Assembly: GCF_009754945.1 (NCBI RefSeq)
Contig: NZ_WPIN01000004.1
Coordinates: 186,001-250,000, forward strand
DNA length: 64,000 bases
Origin: Spirosoma arboris
Lineage (GTDB): Bacteria > Bacteroidota > Bacteroidia > Cytophagales > Spirosomataceae
Reading direction: 5' to 3'
In this document: positions 1 through 10,289 of the stretch, piece after piece
How the letters are laid out: every line of letters starts with the position of its first letter
Numbering within the stretch: the stretch's first letter is position 1
Made by a program: the position numbers and the translations under genes
The notes under the pieces: generated by a model
The model's input: only the letters and a program-made list of their open reading frames with translations
Databases searched by the model: none
Told to the model about the DNA's origin: nothing

Positions 1-454
1 GTTCGAGCAACCGCAGTCGCAGATTTTTGTCCAGCGTACATTGGGCCAACTGCTGTTCTACCCACCAAATGTAGCGGGTTGGCCAGGCGGAAAAAACTGG
101 ATCGACTCGTCGAGCCTGCTTTTTCGGATGCAGTTGCCGAATTACGTACTGAAAGCCGCCGAAGTAGCCGTGAAGTCTAAAGATGAGGGGGATATAAACG
201 TGCAGTCGCTGGCCCGAAAAGGCGGAGCTCGTTTCCAGACAAAAGTCGACTGGGCCGATTTTGAGGCTGCCTTTTCTAAAACAGCCGATGCTGATCTGAC
301 CGACGCTATTGCCAGTACATTGCTACCTTTTCCGCTTCGTTCCGACCAACGCGAATTAATCAACAGGCAGACCAGTTCTGGTCAATCTCGTTCCGAACAA
401 ATTCATGCTGTAACGGCAGCGCTCATGAGCTTGCCGGAGTATCAACTGACTTAA
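1..454 (+). CDS. DUF1800 family protein, C-terminal fragment
   Basis: The reading frame is open from the first bases of the window (codons in phase with position 2), so the true start lies upstream and only about 150 C-terminal residues are seen. The stretch around GQLLFYPPNVAGWPGGKNW is typical of the C-terminal part of DUF1800 proteins, a family of mostly secreted Bacteroidota and Planctomycetota proteins of unknown biochemical role. It is followed by a DUF1501 gene, the usual partner of this family, which supports the call. The function is not known. Confidence 0.85.
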   Translation, partial: FEQPQSQIFVQRTLGQLLFYPPNVAGWPGGKNWIDSSSLLFRMQLPNYVLKAAEVAVKSKDEGDINVQSLARKGGARFQTKVDWADFEAAFSKTADADLTDAIASTLLPFPLRSDQRELINRQTSSGQSRSEQIHAVTAALMSLPEYQLT

Positions 455-569
455 AACCGGGATTTAGCTGATTTGTGGATTAAAATCGATTTTGCTTTAC
501 GCTTCTTCGAAGCGAATCAATCTTTCAAAACAAAATCCAGAAAATCCCTGAATCAACTAAATCCCGGTT
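455..569. repeat. Inverted repeat filling the DUF1800-DUF1501 spacer
   Basis: Arms at 455-473 and 551-569 are 19 nt with one G:T-type mismatch. Inner complementary patches lie near 489-499 and 529-540, with a small GCTTC/GAAGC hairpin in the centre. The whole spacer could fold into one long hairpin between the two genes of this pair. Confidence 0.8.
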
Positions 570-577
570 CAAACATT

Positions 578-1798
578 ATGAACCGTAGAAATTTCCTGAA
601 ACAATCGGCTTTCACGACGGCGGGCACAATGCTGATTCCGCACTTTCTAAAGGCTTACGAAGCACAGATGATGGGGCAGGTCTCCGCATCGAACGGCAAA
701 ATTTTGGTGGTGGTACAATTATCGGGTGGAAATGATGGGCTGAATACAGTTGTGCCCTACCGAAACGATATTTACTATCGCGAACGGCCAACCATTGCGA
801 TCAAACCCGAAAAAGTACTGACGCTGAACAATGAAATTGGCCTGCATCCGGCCATGACGCCACTAAAAGCACTCTATGACGAAGGCTTGGTAACCGTCAT
901 TAATAACGTTGGCTATCCAAACCCAGATCGCTCACACTTTCGCTCAATGGACATCTGGCAAACGGCCAGCGATTCGGATAAATATGTGAATTCTGGCTGG
1001 GTTGGGCGGTATCTGGATGCGGCTTGTGCTGGTAAAGAACAACAGCCATTTCGGACGATTGAAGTAGATGACACGCTGAGTTTGGCTATGAAAGGCGATA
1101 CCTTGAACGGTCTGGCGGTCTTAGATCCTAAGAAACTATATAATCAAACCCGGAGTGGATTGGTGACTGGACTAAGCAAAGAGCATACGACTGCCCAACC
1201 CGAATCAGTCGCTTATCTCTACAAAACACTGGCCGAAACGGTCTCGTCGGCAGCCTATGTTTACGACAAGACAAACCGGGCTGGCATTCCAGTGTATAAT
1301 ACGTTAGCCACTTATCCTGCTAATGAACTCGGCAATCGCCTAAAAACAGTTTCGCAACTCATTCAGGCTGGGGTCAGTACGAGTGTTTACTACGTGTCGA
1401 TCAGTGGTTTCGATACGCATAGTAATCAGCCGGGTCAGCAGGAGCGCCTTCTGGGTCAATATGCCGAAGCTGTTGGGGCATTTATGAAGGATCTGAAAGC
1501 TGCCGGACGACAAAATGATGTCCTGTTAATGACGTTTTCGGAGTTTGGTCGGCGAGTGAAACAAAACGCCAGTAACGGCACTGACCACGGCACAGCGAAC
1601 AATGTATTTTTGATAGGCGGTGGCTTGCCAGCCAAACGAGTCTTGAACGAAGCACCAAACCTGACGCAACTCACAGAGGGTGACCTGGCGTATTCCGTCG
1701 ATTTTCGGCAAATCTACGCGACACTCCTGCACGATTATTTGGGTGCCGACGATGTAGCTATCCTGGGACGTAAATTCGATGGGGTAAAGATTGTGTGA
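578..1798 (+). CDS. DUF1501 domain-containing protein, probably exported
   Basis: This 406-residue protein begins MNRRNFLKQSAFTTAGT, resembling a Tat-type signal (R-R-x-F-L-K), and therefore probably acts outside the cytoplasm. DUF1501 hallmarks are the early GGNDGLNTVVPY block (about residues 50-60) and the FSEFGRRV...GTDHGT block (about 319-336). Family members resemble the alkaline-phosphatase/sulfatase fold, but their reaction is not established. An in-frame codon at 473 would add 35 residues from inside the inverted repeat and spoil the signal peptide, so the ATG at 578 is preferred. It is probably co-expressed with the upstream DUF1800 gene. Confidence 0.88.
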   Translation: MNRRNFLKQSAFTTAGTMLIPHFLKAYEAQMMGQVSASNGKILVVVQLSGGNDGLNTVVPYRNDIYYRERPTIAIKPEKVLTLNNEIGLHPAMTPLKALYDEGLVTVINNVGYPNPDRSHFRSMDIWQTASDSDKYVNSGWVGRYLDAACAGKEQQPFRTIEVDDTLSLAMKGDTLNGLAVLDPKKLYNQTRSGLVTGLSKEHTTAQPESVAYLYKTLAETVSSAAYVYDKTNRAGIPVYNTLATYPANELGNRLKTVSQLIQAGVSTSVYYVSISGFDTHSNQPGQQERLLGQYAEAVGAFMKDLKAAGRQNDVLLMTFSEFGRRVKQNASNGTDHGTANNVFLIGGGLPAKRVLNEAPNLTQLTEGDLAYSVDFRQIYATLLHDYLGADDVAILGRKFDGVKIV

Positions 1799-1936
1799 AG
1801 TTTTCCCGAAAAGAGAAAACTAAATCGAGCCATCCAGACCGGGTCATTTTACATTTACGATAAAATTTCGGGGCCATACTCCTGAAATATCCCTGAATCT
1901 GTGTTATTTCGCAGAGAGTCAAGTCAATTCTTCTGA

Positions 1937-2422
1937 ATGGTAGGTATCATCATGGGTAGTCTTTCCGACCGTAAGGTTATGCAGGAAGCTGCCGACATTC
2001 TGACCGAATTGGGCGTATCGTGGGAGATGGACATTGTTTCTGCCCACCGGACGCCTGAGAAAATGGTCGATTATGCAAAAACAGCCCGCAACCGTGGGCT
2101 ACGGGTTATTATCGCAGGCGCAGGCGGAGCCGCCCACCTGCCGGGTATGGTGGCTTCATTAACAATACTACCTGTGATTGGTGTTCCGGTTAAATCGAGC
2201 AATTCAATTGATGGATGGGATTCCGTTCTATCTATTTTACAGATGCCAGGTGGCGTGCCAGTAGCGACAATGGCGCTCGATGGTGCTCGCAACGCGGGTA
2301 TTCTGGCTGCTCAGATTGTAGGTACATTTGATGATATTGTGGCGCAGAATCTCGTTCAGTTTAAAGAAGATCTTAAGGAAAAAGTGGCCCATATGAGCCG
2401 GCAATTAACTACACCAATCTAA
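1937..2422 (+). CDS. purE: N5-carboxyaminoimidazole ribonucleotide mutase
   Basis: This cytosolic enzyme of purine biosynthesis interconverts N5-CAIR and CAIR. The 161 residues match the usual length of class I PurE. Visible family motifs are MGSLSDRKVM at the N-terminus, SAHRTPEKM (the catalytic His loop), GAGGAAHLPGM and the PVKSSNSIDGWDS block. No purK follows, so the ATPase partner must be elsewhere. A purM gene lies 3 kb downstream, so two purine steps are near each other but not in one operon. A hairpin follows the stop codon. Confidence 0.96.
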   Translation: MVGIIMGSLSDRKVMQEAADILTELGVSWEMDIVSAHRTPEKMVDYAKTARNRGLRVIIAGAGGAAHLPGMVASLTILPVIGVPVKSSNSIDGWDSVLSILQMPGGVPVATMALDGARNAGILAAQIVGTFDDIVAQNLVQFKEDLKEKVAHMSRQLTTPI

Positions 2423-2510
2423 ATGGCGAATGAACAATCGGGACCGCCCGTTCGGTATAATTGATAATTCCCTGCTGGTCTGTACTCATTACTATTGTTC
2501 ATTCGTCATT
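2422..2510 (+). terminator. Hairpin after purE, possible terminator
   Basis: Arms at 2422-2438 and 2494-2510 are 17 nt with one mismatch, and a T-rich run follows immediately. The loop is long (55 nt), so this may be an intergenic repeat serving as a terminator rather than a classical short one. Confidence 0.6.
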
Positions 2511-2522
2511 TTTCGTTAACCC

Positions 2523-3350
2523 ATGGAAGCCGACAAACAATCCTCTAATCCGCGCCCTGCCGGAAACTCCAGCCTACCTGCTATCACGCTTGTGGTGTTG
2601 GTAGGGCTAATTGCCGCTCTGCTTTATGTAGGCTACGGATACATCACTGACGATACGAATGGTTCAGACGAACTGACTAATGTGGCGCTTGATACAGCTT
2701 CGCAACAGCCACTGGCACAGAATGACCCCGAAATGCTGATGTCTCCCGAAGAGGTAGATACATCGTCGCAGCCGGCACCGGTCGATCTTTCGCAGGCCAC
2801 ACCTCCCGCTGATGCCCCAGAAGCGAATGCAAAAGCAGAAGAAGTTGCCGAAGACAACCGCGAAACAACCGACGGTAAGCCTTCTCCTGATGAAAAGCCA
2901 GTAGCCGAGAAGCCAGTCGTAGTAAAACCAACGCCTGAAAAAACGAAAGAGAAACCGGTAGAAAAGCCTGCCGAAGTGAAGCCCAAAGAAGAAAAGCCAA
3001 AGACAGAAGTTGTCATTGAGAAAGTTAAAGTCAAGCCTGGTGGTGTTTCGAGCACATACACGGTTGGGGCTGGCGAAACGTTCTACGGGGTCGCGAATCG
3101 GTACAATATGAAACTTGCCACACTGAAAGCCCTCAACCCCGGCGTGTCGGAAAGCGACGTGAAAGCAGGAATTACCAAGCTAAACGTGAAAGCAATGGCT
3201 GTTCATACCGTTGGGCCGGGCGATTTGTTACGTGTAGTAGCTCAGAAATATGGCGTCAGCAAGGAGGCTATCATGCGGGCCAACAAAAAAGACAAGGACA
3301 TTGCCACTCGGGGCGAAAAATTGATTATCCCCTTCCCCGATAAGCAGTGA
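2523..3350 (+). CDS. Membrane-anchored protein with two LysM domains
   Basis: The 275-residue protein has one N-terminal membrane segment (about residues 20-41). A long low-complexity periplasmic linker rich in Pro, Glu and Lys follows (about 60-170), then two C-terminal LysM repeats: one starting near STYTVGAGETFYGVANRYN and one near MAVHTVGPGDLLRVVAQKYG. LysM modules bind N-acetylglucosamine-containing polymers, so it is probably an inner-membrane-anchored protein that reaches into peptidoglycan. No catalytic domain is visible. The start is just after the hairpin that follows purE. Confidence 0.85.
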   Translation: MEADKQSSNPRPAGNSSLPAITLVVLVGLIAALLYVGYGYITDDTNGSDELTNVALDTASQQPLAQNDPEMLMSPEEVDTSSQPAPVDLSQATPPADAPEANAKAEEVAEDNRETTDGKPSPDEKPVAEKPVVVKPTPEKTKEKPVEKPAEVKPKEEKPKTEVVIEKVKVKPGGVSSTYTVGAGETFYGVANRYNMKLATLKALNPGVSESDVKAGITKLNVKAMAVHTVGPGDLLRVVAQKYGVSKEAIMRANKKDKDIATRGEKLIIPFPDKQ

Positions 3351-3363
3351 ACTAACTTGTCAA

Positions 3364-4227
3364 CTATTTTTTCTCATACACTAACCCCAGTGTAAACCGG
3401 AAGTCATTATTCTGGCGCCCCGGCACAATCAGACTTTCGTAGGCATTGGCTACAGTCGAACGCAGGCTAATTACCTGCGTTAGTTTTATCTGAACACTCA
3501 AACTGGCATTCCATCGGACGTTATATTGCCCTAAAGCAGGCTGATAAAATGCTGTGTGCGTAACGGTGAAGCGGTCTTTATCAAAGGTGTATTCTCCATA
3601 CAATCGGGCCGAATTTCGCCAGATATTAATGTCATTCAGTTCAACAAAATCGGTGTATTCCTGCATGACCACATCGGTAAGAGAAATGTAAGCTCGTTTA
3701 TGGTTGAGGAGTTTGTAGCCTAGCCCGGCGGCTGCCGTCCATCGATGATTGATCTGTCGCAGATTACTTCGCTCATACGAGCCAAAGGCCAGATAATAAA
3801 GTCGTTTTTCATACCGATAGGTTGTCCGCAAATCCCCAAACCACTCGCGTTCGGCCAGTATGCCGTTCTGTTTGCCATACACAAACGACGGATTACTCGA
3901 TAACTTGAAATAATTGCTCAACTGATAGTCGACTGCACTGGTTAATTGCAGGAGCGTGCGACTAACATTGCCCGCAGTAATTGTACCGTCGGCGGTGAAG
4001 CGGTAGCGGAATATAGTCGGTATAGGTGGTGCTTGCTTAATTGAATCGATTTTCTGTTGGCCGGCTGCCGTTTTACTTGAATCTTTTTTGACAGCCTTGC
4101 TAGAGTCTGGTAGTGAGGGTCGTAGCGGGTCGGGCTGTTCGACAATCTGAGCTTCGGCGACTGTAAATGTGAAAATAAAACTTAACGTGAGGAGGCATAG
4201 CTGAGTGTATTTCACAGAAAGAGGCAT
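3364..4227 (-). CDS. DUF481-like outer-membrane beta-barrel protein
   Basis: The 287-residue protein has a Sec signal peptide ending near VAEAQ, a short Ser/Lys-rich linker, and then alternating aromatic beta-strands typical of the DUF481 (YdiY-like) family, including VDYQLSNYFKLSSNPSFVYG and LRTTYRYEKRLYYLAFGSYE. It ends with a strand ending LGLVYEKK, as an outer-membrane barrel would. Its function is unknown; relatives are described as salt-induced outer-membrane proteins. It converges on the LysM gene with a 13-bp gap and diverges from the oxidoreductase gene. Confidence 0.75.
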   Translation of the reverse strand: MPLSVKYTQLCLLTLSFIFTFTVAEAQIVEQPDPLRPSLPDSSKAVKKDSSKTAAGQQKIDSIKQAPPIPTIFRYRFTADGTITAGNVSRTLLQLTSAVDYQLSNYFKLSSNPSFVYGKQNGILAEREWFGDLRTTYRYEKRLYYLAFGSYERSNLRQINHRWTAAAGLGYKLLNHKRAYISLTDVVMQEYTDFVELNDINIWRNSARLYGEYTFDKDRFTVTHTAFYQPALGQYNVRWNASLSVQIKLTQVISLRSTVANAYESLIVPGRQNNDFRFTLGLVYEKK

Positions 4228-4323
4228 TGGTGAAACTGCAACTTAGAAAAAAAAGATACATTTGGCGGCTGACCAGGTGGTCAACTTATCCAATAGCCTA
4301 TTCATCTAAACCTGCCTTTACCC

Positions 4324-5434
<1,111 letters not shown>

Positions 5435-5438
5435 TTAA

Positions 5439-6608
5439 ATGGATCGCTATGCCCAGCGCGGAGTTTCCGCCAGTAAAGAAGACGTTCACAACGCCATCGC
5501 CCAACTTGACAAGGGCTTATTTCCCAAAGCATTTTGTAAAATCGTACCCGATACGCTGGCCGGCGACCCGGATTTCTGCACCATTATGCATGCTGACGGG
5601 GCAGGTACCAAATCGGCATTGGCATACTTGTATTGGCGTGAAACGGGCGATCTGAGCGTTTGGCGGGGTATTGCCCAGGATGCGGTCGTGATGAATACCG
5701 ACGACCTGATCTGCGTTGGAGCTACTGGCCCAATGTTACTGTCGTCCACCATTGGGCGCAACAAAAATCTGATTCCAGGCGAAGTCATTGCCGAAATCAT
5801 CAACGGTACCGAAGAGGTCTTACAGATGCTGCGCGATCACGGCATCGAGATTTACAGCACTGGGGGAGAAACCGCCGACGTTGGCGATCTGGTTCGGACG
5901 ATCATTGTTGATAGTACGGTTATTGCCCGGATGCGTCGTGATCAAGTGATTAGTAATGACCGAATTCAGCCGGGCGACGTGGTCGTTGGCTTGGCCTCTT
6001 TTGGGCAAGCCACTTACGAAAGGTCCTATAATGGGGGTATGGGTAGCAATGGACTGACATCGGCCCGCCATGATGTACTGGCGCATTATCTCGCTGATAA
6101 ATATGCGGAGAGTTTCGATCCAGCTGTTGATAAATCATTGATTTATAGTGGCTCAAAGCAGTTGACAGATACGATTGCTGTTGAGGCTGATCAGAGCGTA
6201 AACGTTGGCCAACTCATTCTTTCGCCCACACGGACCTATGCACCCGTAGCAAAAGTATTGCTAGACGAACTTCGGCCGTACATTCATGGGATGGTTCATT
6301 GCTCGGGTGGGGCGCAAACGAAAGTGCTGCATTTTGTTGATAACCTGCATATTATCAAAAATAACCTCTTTCCAATTCCACCTTTGTTTCGCCTGATTCA
6401 GGCTGAAAGTGGCACGAGCTGGCAAGAGATGTATAAGGTATTCAACATGGGCCACCGGCTCGAAATTTACCTATCCGAACAGTATGCTCAGCAGGTTATC
6501 GACGTAGCGCAATCTTTTGGTATCGAAGCGCAGATCATCGGTCGCGTTGAAGCTTATGAAGGTAAACGAGTGACTATACAGAGTGAAGTAGGTGAATTTA
6601 TTTATTGA
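5439..6608 (+). CDS. purM: Phosphoribosylformylglycinamidine cyclo-ligase (AIR synthetase)
   Basis: This cytosolic purine enzyme closes the imidazole ring of AIR using ATP. The 389 residues are longer than the roughly 345 of the E. coli enzyme, as in the Bacteroidota form. Family signals are the N-terminal YAQRGVSASKEDV, the MHADGAGTKSALAYLYW block, the metal/nucleotide loop VVMNTDDLICVGATGP, and the STGGETADVGDLVRT motif. The start is placed directly after the heptanucleotide tract, so the leader is very short if transcription begins beyond it. A stem-loop terminator follows the gene. Confidence 0.92.
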   Translation: MDRYAQRGVSASKEDVHNAIAQLDKGLFPKAFCKIVPDTLAGDPDFCTIMHADGAGTKSALAYLYWRETGDLSVWRGIAQDAVVMNTDDLICVGATGPMLLSSTIGRNKNLIPGEVIAEIINGTEEVLQMLRDHGIEIYSTGGETADVGDLVRTIIVDSTVIARMRRDQVISNDRIQPGDVVVGLASFGQATYERSYNGGMGSNGLTSARHDVLAHYLADKYAESFDPAVDKSLIYSGSKQLTDTIAVEADQSVNVGQLILSPTRTYAPVAKVLLDELRPYIHGMVHCSGGAQTKVLHFVDNLHIIKNNLFPIPPLFRLIQAESGTSWQEMYKVFNMGHRLEIYLSEQYAQQVIDVAQSFGIEAQIIGRVEAYEGKRVTIQSEVGEFIY

Positions 6609-6638
6609 GTGACTTATTGATTTTCTGAATACATTGCG

Positions 6639-6673
6639 GGCGAAATTTTTATGTAACTAAAATTTCGCCTTTT
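6639..6673 (+). terminator. Intrinsic terminator after purM
   Basis: Perfect 11-bp arms (6639-6649 and 6659-6669) enclose a 9-nt loop, and TTTT follows. The next start codon begins directly afterwards at 6674. Confidence 0.75.
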
Positions 6674-7783
6674 ATGGATAAAATAGCCACAATTTGCCTG
6701 TTTATCTGGGTAATAGCTGCACGAATAGCTAACGCGCAAACAACTCCATTCTCTGCTTTATGGAGTTTTGAGGGCAATGATAATGGATCTTCTTCAAGTT
6801 CCATGGTGGCTGTTTCGGGTGTCAGTTATGTTGGCATTAATAAATTATTCGGAACATACCAGACAGGAAATGTTGGTCAGGGGGTTAGTTTACAACACTG
6901 GGCAACTACAGATTGTAATCATATTGAGTACGCTCAATTTACTATACAACCTCAAGGGACAGCCCGATTTACGATTACTTCATTATCATTTGCATTTTCC
7001 CATTCACCGACCGGACCAGCGTTCGTGACGGTTCGCTCAAGTGCCGATGGATTTAGTAGTGATATTTATTCGCAGAGTGTTGGAAATAGCTATCAGATAG
7101 CCTCCATTACGCTTAACGGGCCTAGTTTTATTAACCAAACTTCAGCTATAACTTTTCGGATTTACGGCTGTAGCCCAACTGATAGTAATGGAACGCTCCG
7201 TCTGGATGAAATAACCATCAATGGCACCGTCACCAGCGCTCCTCTTCCCGTCACCTTACTTTCCTTTACCGCCCAACCCGAAGGTGACCGTGTTCAATTA
7301 GCCTGGGCAACTACATCAGAACAGGATGCAGACTATTTTCTGGTCGAACGCAGCCGCGATTTAAAGGAGTTTGCAACGGTTGGTGAAGTGGCTGCCAAGG
7401 GTACGACCGATTCTCGGCAATACTATGGCCTCACAGATCTGAATCCGCAACCCGGTGTCAACTATTATCGTCTGAAACAGATTGACCAGGATGGTACTAC
7501 ACAAAGTTTCAAACCAATAGAAGCTATTATTCGATCTGATGAACCGGTTGTAGCTGTTTACCCCAACCCAGCCAATCCCGACCGAATTCACCTGCGTTTG
7601 TGGAATGCCGATGATGCTGTCATACAATTGCTAACGACTATGGGCCAGCCGATTAGTGGGCGCCTGGAACGCCAATCAGGTGAAGCTGAGCTGGTATTTG
7701 ATCAGTCGCTACCAACAGGACTGTATTGGCTCGAAGTTCAGATTAATAGCCAGAGACGAATGATAAACGTGCTGGTGCATTGA
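6674..7783 (+). CDS. Secreted protein with T9SS C-terminal sorting domain
   Basis: The 369-residue protein has a Sec signal peptide (cleavage near ANAQ) and an unrecognised beta-rich N-terminal domain (about 25-185) with paired cysteines. A fibronectin-like segment common in T9SS cargo follows (LPVTLLSFTAQPEGDRVQLAW ... YYRLKQIDQDG). The last about 80 residues form a type A sorting signal (VVAVYPNPANPD ... LPTGLYWLEVQ). It should cross the outer membrane through the type IX secretion system and be attached or released at the surface. The N-terminal domain gives no clue to activity. The start codon abuts the purM terminator, so its own promoter is unclear. Confidence 0.87.
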   Translation: MDKIATICLFIWVIAARIANAQTTPFSALWSFEGNDNGSSSSSMVAVSGVSYVGINKLFGTYQTGNVGQGVSLQHWATTDCNHIEYAQFTIQPQGTARFTITSLSFAFSHSPTGPAFVTVRSSADGFSSDIYSQSVGNSYQIASITLNGPSFINQTSAITFRIYGCSPTDSNGTLRLDEITINGTVTSAPLPVTLLSFTAQPEGDRVQLAWATTSEQDADYFLVERSRDLKEFATVGEVAAKGTTDSRQYYGLTDLNPQPGVNYYRLKQIDQDGTTQSFKPIEAIIRSDEPVVAVYPNPANPDRIHLRLWNADDAVIQLLTTMGQPISGRLERQSGEAELVFDQSLPTGLYWLEVQINSQRRMINVLVH

Positions 7784-7964
7784 TAAAACCACTCGGCATG
7801 TCATCAGGTAGGAGACCGAATTAAATCGCTTGTGTCGGCGCATCGCCCGTGTTTGCTTCTTCTGAGGCTAGCTAAAGTACTTCGTTTAGCCTTGATAATT
7901 TTATCGGAATTTTATAGATTTAGTCGAGATAAAATACGCTAAAAATCACCTAAAGTAAACTGCT

Positions 7965-8348
7965 ATGACAACAAATACCCCAACTAACGTAGACGCCTAT
8001 ATATCAGATTTTCCAGAAGCTACTCAGGAGCTTTTGCAGCAAATTCGATTGACACTTCGACAAGCGGCACCGGATGCTGAAGAAGCAATCAGTTATGGCA
8101 TTCCTACCTTAAAATTGAAAGGGAATGTCGTACATTTTGCTGGCTACAAAAACCATATTGGCTTTTATCCCGCACCGCGGGGATTGGATGCATTTAAAGA
8201 AGAATTATCGGGTTATAAAGGAGCCAAAGGATCTGTTCAATTTCCACTCGACAAGCCACTTCCACTTGACCTGATCGCAAGAATTACCAAATATAGAATT
8301 GATCAAAACCTGGCTAAAGCAGCGGAAAAAGGTAAGAAGAAGGCATAA
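7965..8348 (+). CDS. DUF1801 / YdhG-like protein
   Basis: This 127-residue cytosolic protein of the YdhG/DUF1801 family is sometimes annotated as a frataxin-like iron chaperone. Typical features are the helical N-terminus (VDAYISDFPEATQELLQQIR), the AEEAISYGIPTLKLKG block and the HIGFYPAPRGLDAF strand pair. Its role is not firmly established. It stands alone after a 181-bp AT-rich gap and converges on the following minus-strand gene with 11 bp between stops. Confidence 0.85.
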   Translation: MTTNTPTNVDAYISDFPEATQELLQQIRLTLRQAAPDAEEAISYGIPTLKLKGNVVHFAGYKNHIGFYPAPRGLDAFKEELSGYKGAKGSVQFPLDKPLPLDLIARITKYRIDQNLAKAAEKGKKKA

Positions 8349-8359
8349 CTTCTTATACA

Positions 8360-9124
8360 TTACAAACTCATTCCGCCATCCACAAAAATCGTCTGGCCTG
8401 TAATGTAGCGGCCTGCGTCGGAACAGAGTAGAGCGGCCATACCGGCGATATCTTCGGGCTGACCTTCGGAGCCAATTGGAATGCTCATGCGCTGACTGAT
8501 TTGGTCGGGGATGGGCGGGGTTGGTTCATCGGTACGGGGTGTTTCGATAACACCGGGCGAGAGGTTATTGACTGTAACGCCCTTATCGGCGAGTTGCAGG
8601 GCGAGGTTTCGAACCATGTTGGCGATAGCCGCTTTAGTGCCTGCATAGACTAGCATAGCCGGGTGTGGTTTCTGCTCCTGTACACTACCAATGGTCAAAA
8701 TTCGACCCCAACCTCGCTCGACCATATCGGGGGCAAATCGTTGCATCATCAACAGGGTCGATTTCCAGTTGGCGTTTACTTGTTTGTCGAAATCGTCAAT
8801 TGTAGTCTCTTGCCATTTCGCGGGTATTTGCACCGACGCGTTGGTCACCAGAATATCAATAGGGCCGAATGGTTCAGTCGCTTGGCGATATAGCTTTTCA
8901 ATGGCGTTCGCTTCGCTCAAGTCAATGCCAACAACGGCGCTTTTACCGCCTATTTGTCGAATCTGATCGGCTACGTTTTGGGCTTCTTCGTCACCATGCC
9001 GGTTATGTACGATTACGTTTGCACCAAATTCGGCCAGTGCCAGTGCAATCGCCTGACCAATACCTTGGCTCGACCCGGTTACAAGTGCGTTTTTGCCAGA
9101 AAGATTGAATAAGTCTTTAATCAT
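8360..9124 (-). CDS. Short-chain dehydrogenase/reductase
   Basis: The 254-residue classical SDR has the cofactor motif TGSSQGIGQ, the NASV block in place of the usual NNAG, the catalytic serine in IGSVQ, the YAGTK (YxxxK) pair, and the C-terminal ITGQTIFVDGGMSL typical of FabG-like enzymes. It is probably an NAD(P)H-dependent cytosolic oxidoreductase. The substrate is unknown. It is followed upstream in the genome by a ChaN-like gene in the same orientation, separated by a long hairpin. Confidence 0.87.
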   Translation of the reverse strand: MIKDLFNLSGKNALVTGSSQGIGQAIALALAEFGANVIVHNRHGDEEAQNVADQIRQIGGKSAVVGIDLSEANAIEKLYRQATEPFGPIDILVTNASVQIPAKWQETTIDDFDKQVNANWKSTLLMMQRFAPDMVERGWGRILTIGSVQEQKPHPAMLVYAGTKAAIANMVRNLALQLADKGVTVNNLSPGVIETPRTDEPTPPIPDQISQRMSIPIGSEGQPEDIAGMAALLCSDAGRYITGQTIFVDGGMSL

Positions 9125-9199
9125 GGATAGTCTGTTTCAGGTTTATTGAACTTGAAATCTGAAACAAAAGATTTAAAACTTATCGAACGCGACAATTAC

Positions 9200-9288
9200 A
9201 TTTTCTGTCATCCCGACGTCAGAAGGGATCTTAAGTTTGACTATTAAGCAAGTTGAGATCCCTCCTGACGTCGGGATGACAGAAAATC
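9200..9288. repeat. Hairpin repeat, TTGACTA-loop family, copy 1
   Basis: Near-perfect arms of about 38 nt (9200-9238 and 9250-9288) enclose a short loop containing TTGACTATTA. The core of the arm (TGTCATCCCGACG) and the loop are shared with copies at 22435-22527 and 42702-42787. It sits between the SDR and ChaN-like genes. Confidence 0.9.
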
Positions 9289-9291
9289 TAG

Positions 9292-10206
9292 TTAATACGT
9301 TTTTGTCATATCGACAGGAATGGCGATTACGAAGTCGGCCAGGTTTCGATTTTCACTGGCGGGTTTGTTAATGTCGGGTATCTCGACTGAGGAAATCGTC
9401 AGGATTTTAAGTGATGGTTGTTGTTGACGCAGATACCACACAATTCCCTCGAAATTTTTGGAGTGATAATCACCATTAAAATGCAGTAATGTCTGGCCCG
9501 GTTTCAGATTTTGCAGAATGAAATAGGCCATTGTGGCGTCCTTGATGGCTTGGGCGCGGGCAAAGTTGGCCGTCATATCACTAGTCATACCATGCGGATT
9601 GGCACTGGATGAACTAGTGGTGCTGCCTGGCGAGGAGCTTCCACCCATCATGTCCATCATGCCTTTATAGCCCGGTAGCGTTAAATCAACGGTGAGTGGC
9701 AGCGGAGCCATTTGTTGTTTTGCTTCGGTAGAAACCGTATCGAGGGCCGCCAAACCCTGGCGTGATACCAGTCGCGCATACCGACGTGGTACATTCGTTG
9801 CCACGAACGGAATGTGTTGCTCACGAGCAAAATCGGCAATGGGTTTATAATCTGTATTGAAATTGGGCCATAAACGGGCTTGCGTAGCAAGTTCTTTCGC
9901 GGTTGTTTTTCCCTGCACATAATCGCTGAGAGCGACTTGATTATCAGCTTCAAACATTTCCGCTCCGAGTACCAGATTCCCTTTTTTAGCCGCCTGTAAA
10001 TCTTTAGTCAACTGGAATTCGAGCCAGTGGCAAATGGGATCGTTGTGCAATTCGCCGAACAATACGACATCGGCTTCTGTTGCCTGACGAAGTAATTTGG
10101 CGTAAGTTGTGCCCTTTAGATTTGGGGTATATAATCGGTAAGCAGGTTTATCTGGACTACGGAAGGCGACAGCCAGAACACAAATCAGTACAAGAGTGAT
10201 GCGCAT
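9292..10206 (-). CDS. ChaN-like (haem-binding lipoprotein family) exported protein
   Basis: This 304-residue protein has an N-terminal hydrophobic export signal. The ChaN domain (PF04187) is recognisable from DVVLFGELHNDPICHWLE near the N-terminus, the VLGAEMFEADNQ strand and the C-terminal LLHFNGDYHSKNFEGIVWYL block. ChaN of Campylobacter binds haem and is linked to iron uptake; whether this protein binds haem cannot be told. It carries a Met/Gly/Ser-rich insertion (MMDMMGGSSSP) around residue 205. No lipobox cysteine is visible, so it may be periplasmic rather than a lipoprotein. Confidence 0.8.
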   Translation of the reverse strand: MRITLVLICVLAVAFRSPDKPAYRLYTPNLKGTTYAKLLRQATEADVVLFGELHNDPICHWLEFQLTKDLQAAKKGNLVLGAEMFEADNQVALSDYVQGKTTAKELATQARLWPNFNTDYKPIADFAREQHIPFVATNVPRRYARLVSRQGLAALDTVSTEAKQQMAPLPLTVDLTLPGYKGMMDMMGGSSSPGSTTSSSSANPHGMTSDMTANFARAQAIKDATMAYFILQNLKPGQTLLHFNGDYHSKNFEGIVWYLRQQQPSLKILTISSVEIPDINKPASENRNLADFVIAIPVDMTKTY

Positions 10207-10289
10207 CAGTCAACGAGTTCGTATCTTCATGCTGTAACCAATCGCCGAAACAATTAGTTACCTATGTGGCCATTAGCCTTAACTTCCTC

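Noticed and set aside
2633..3061. 142-codon open frame antisense to the LysM gene, rich in Ser, Phe and Gly
   Set aside because: It is an artefact of the low-complexity Pro/Glu/Lys linker on the other strand.
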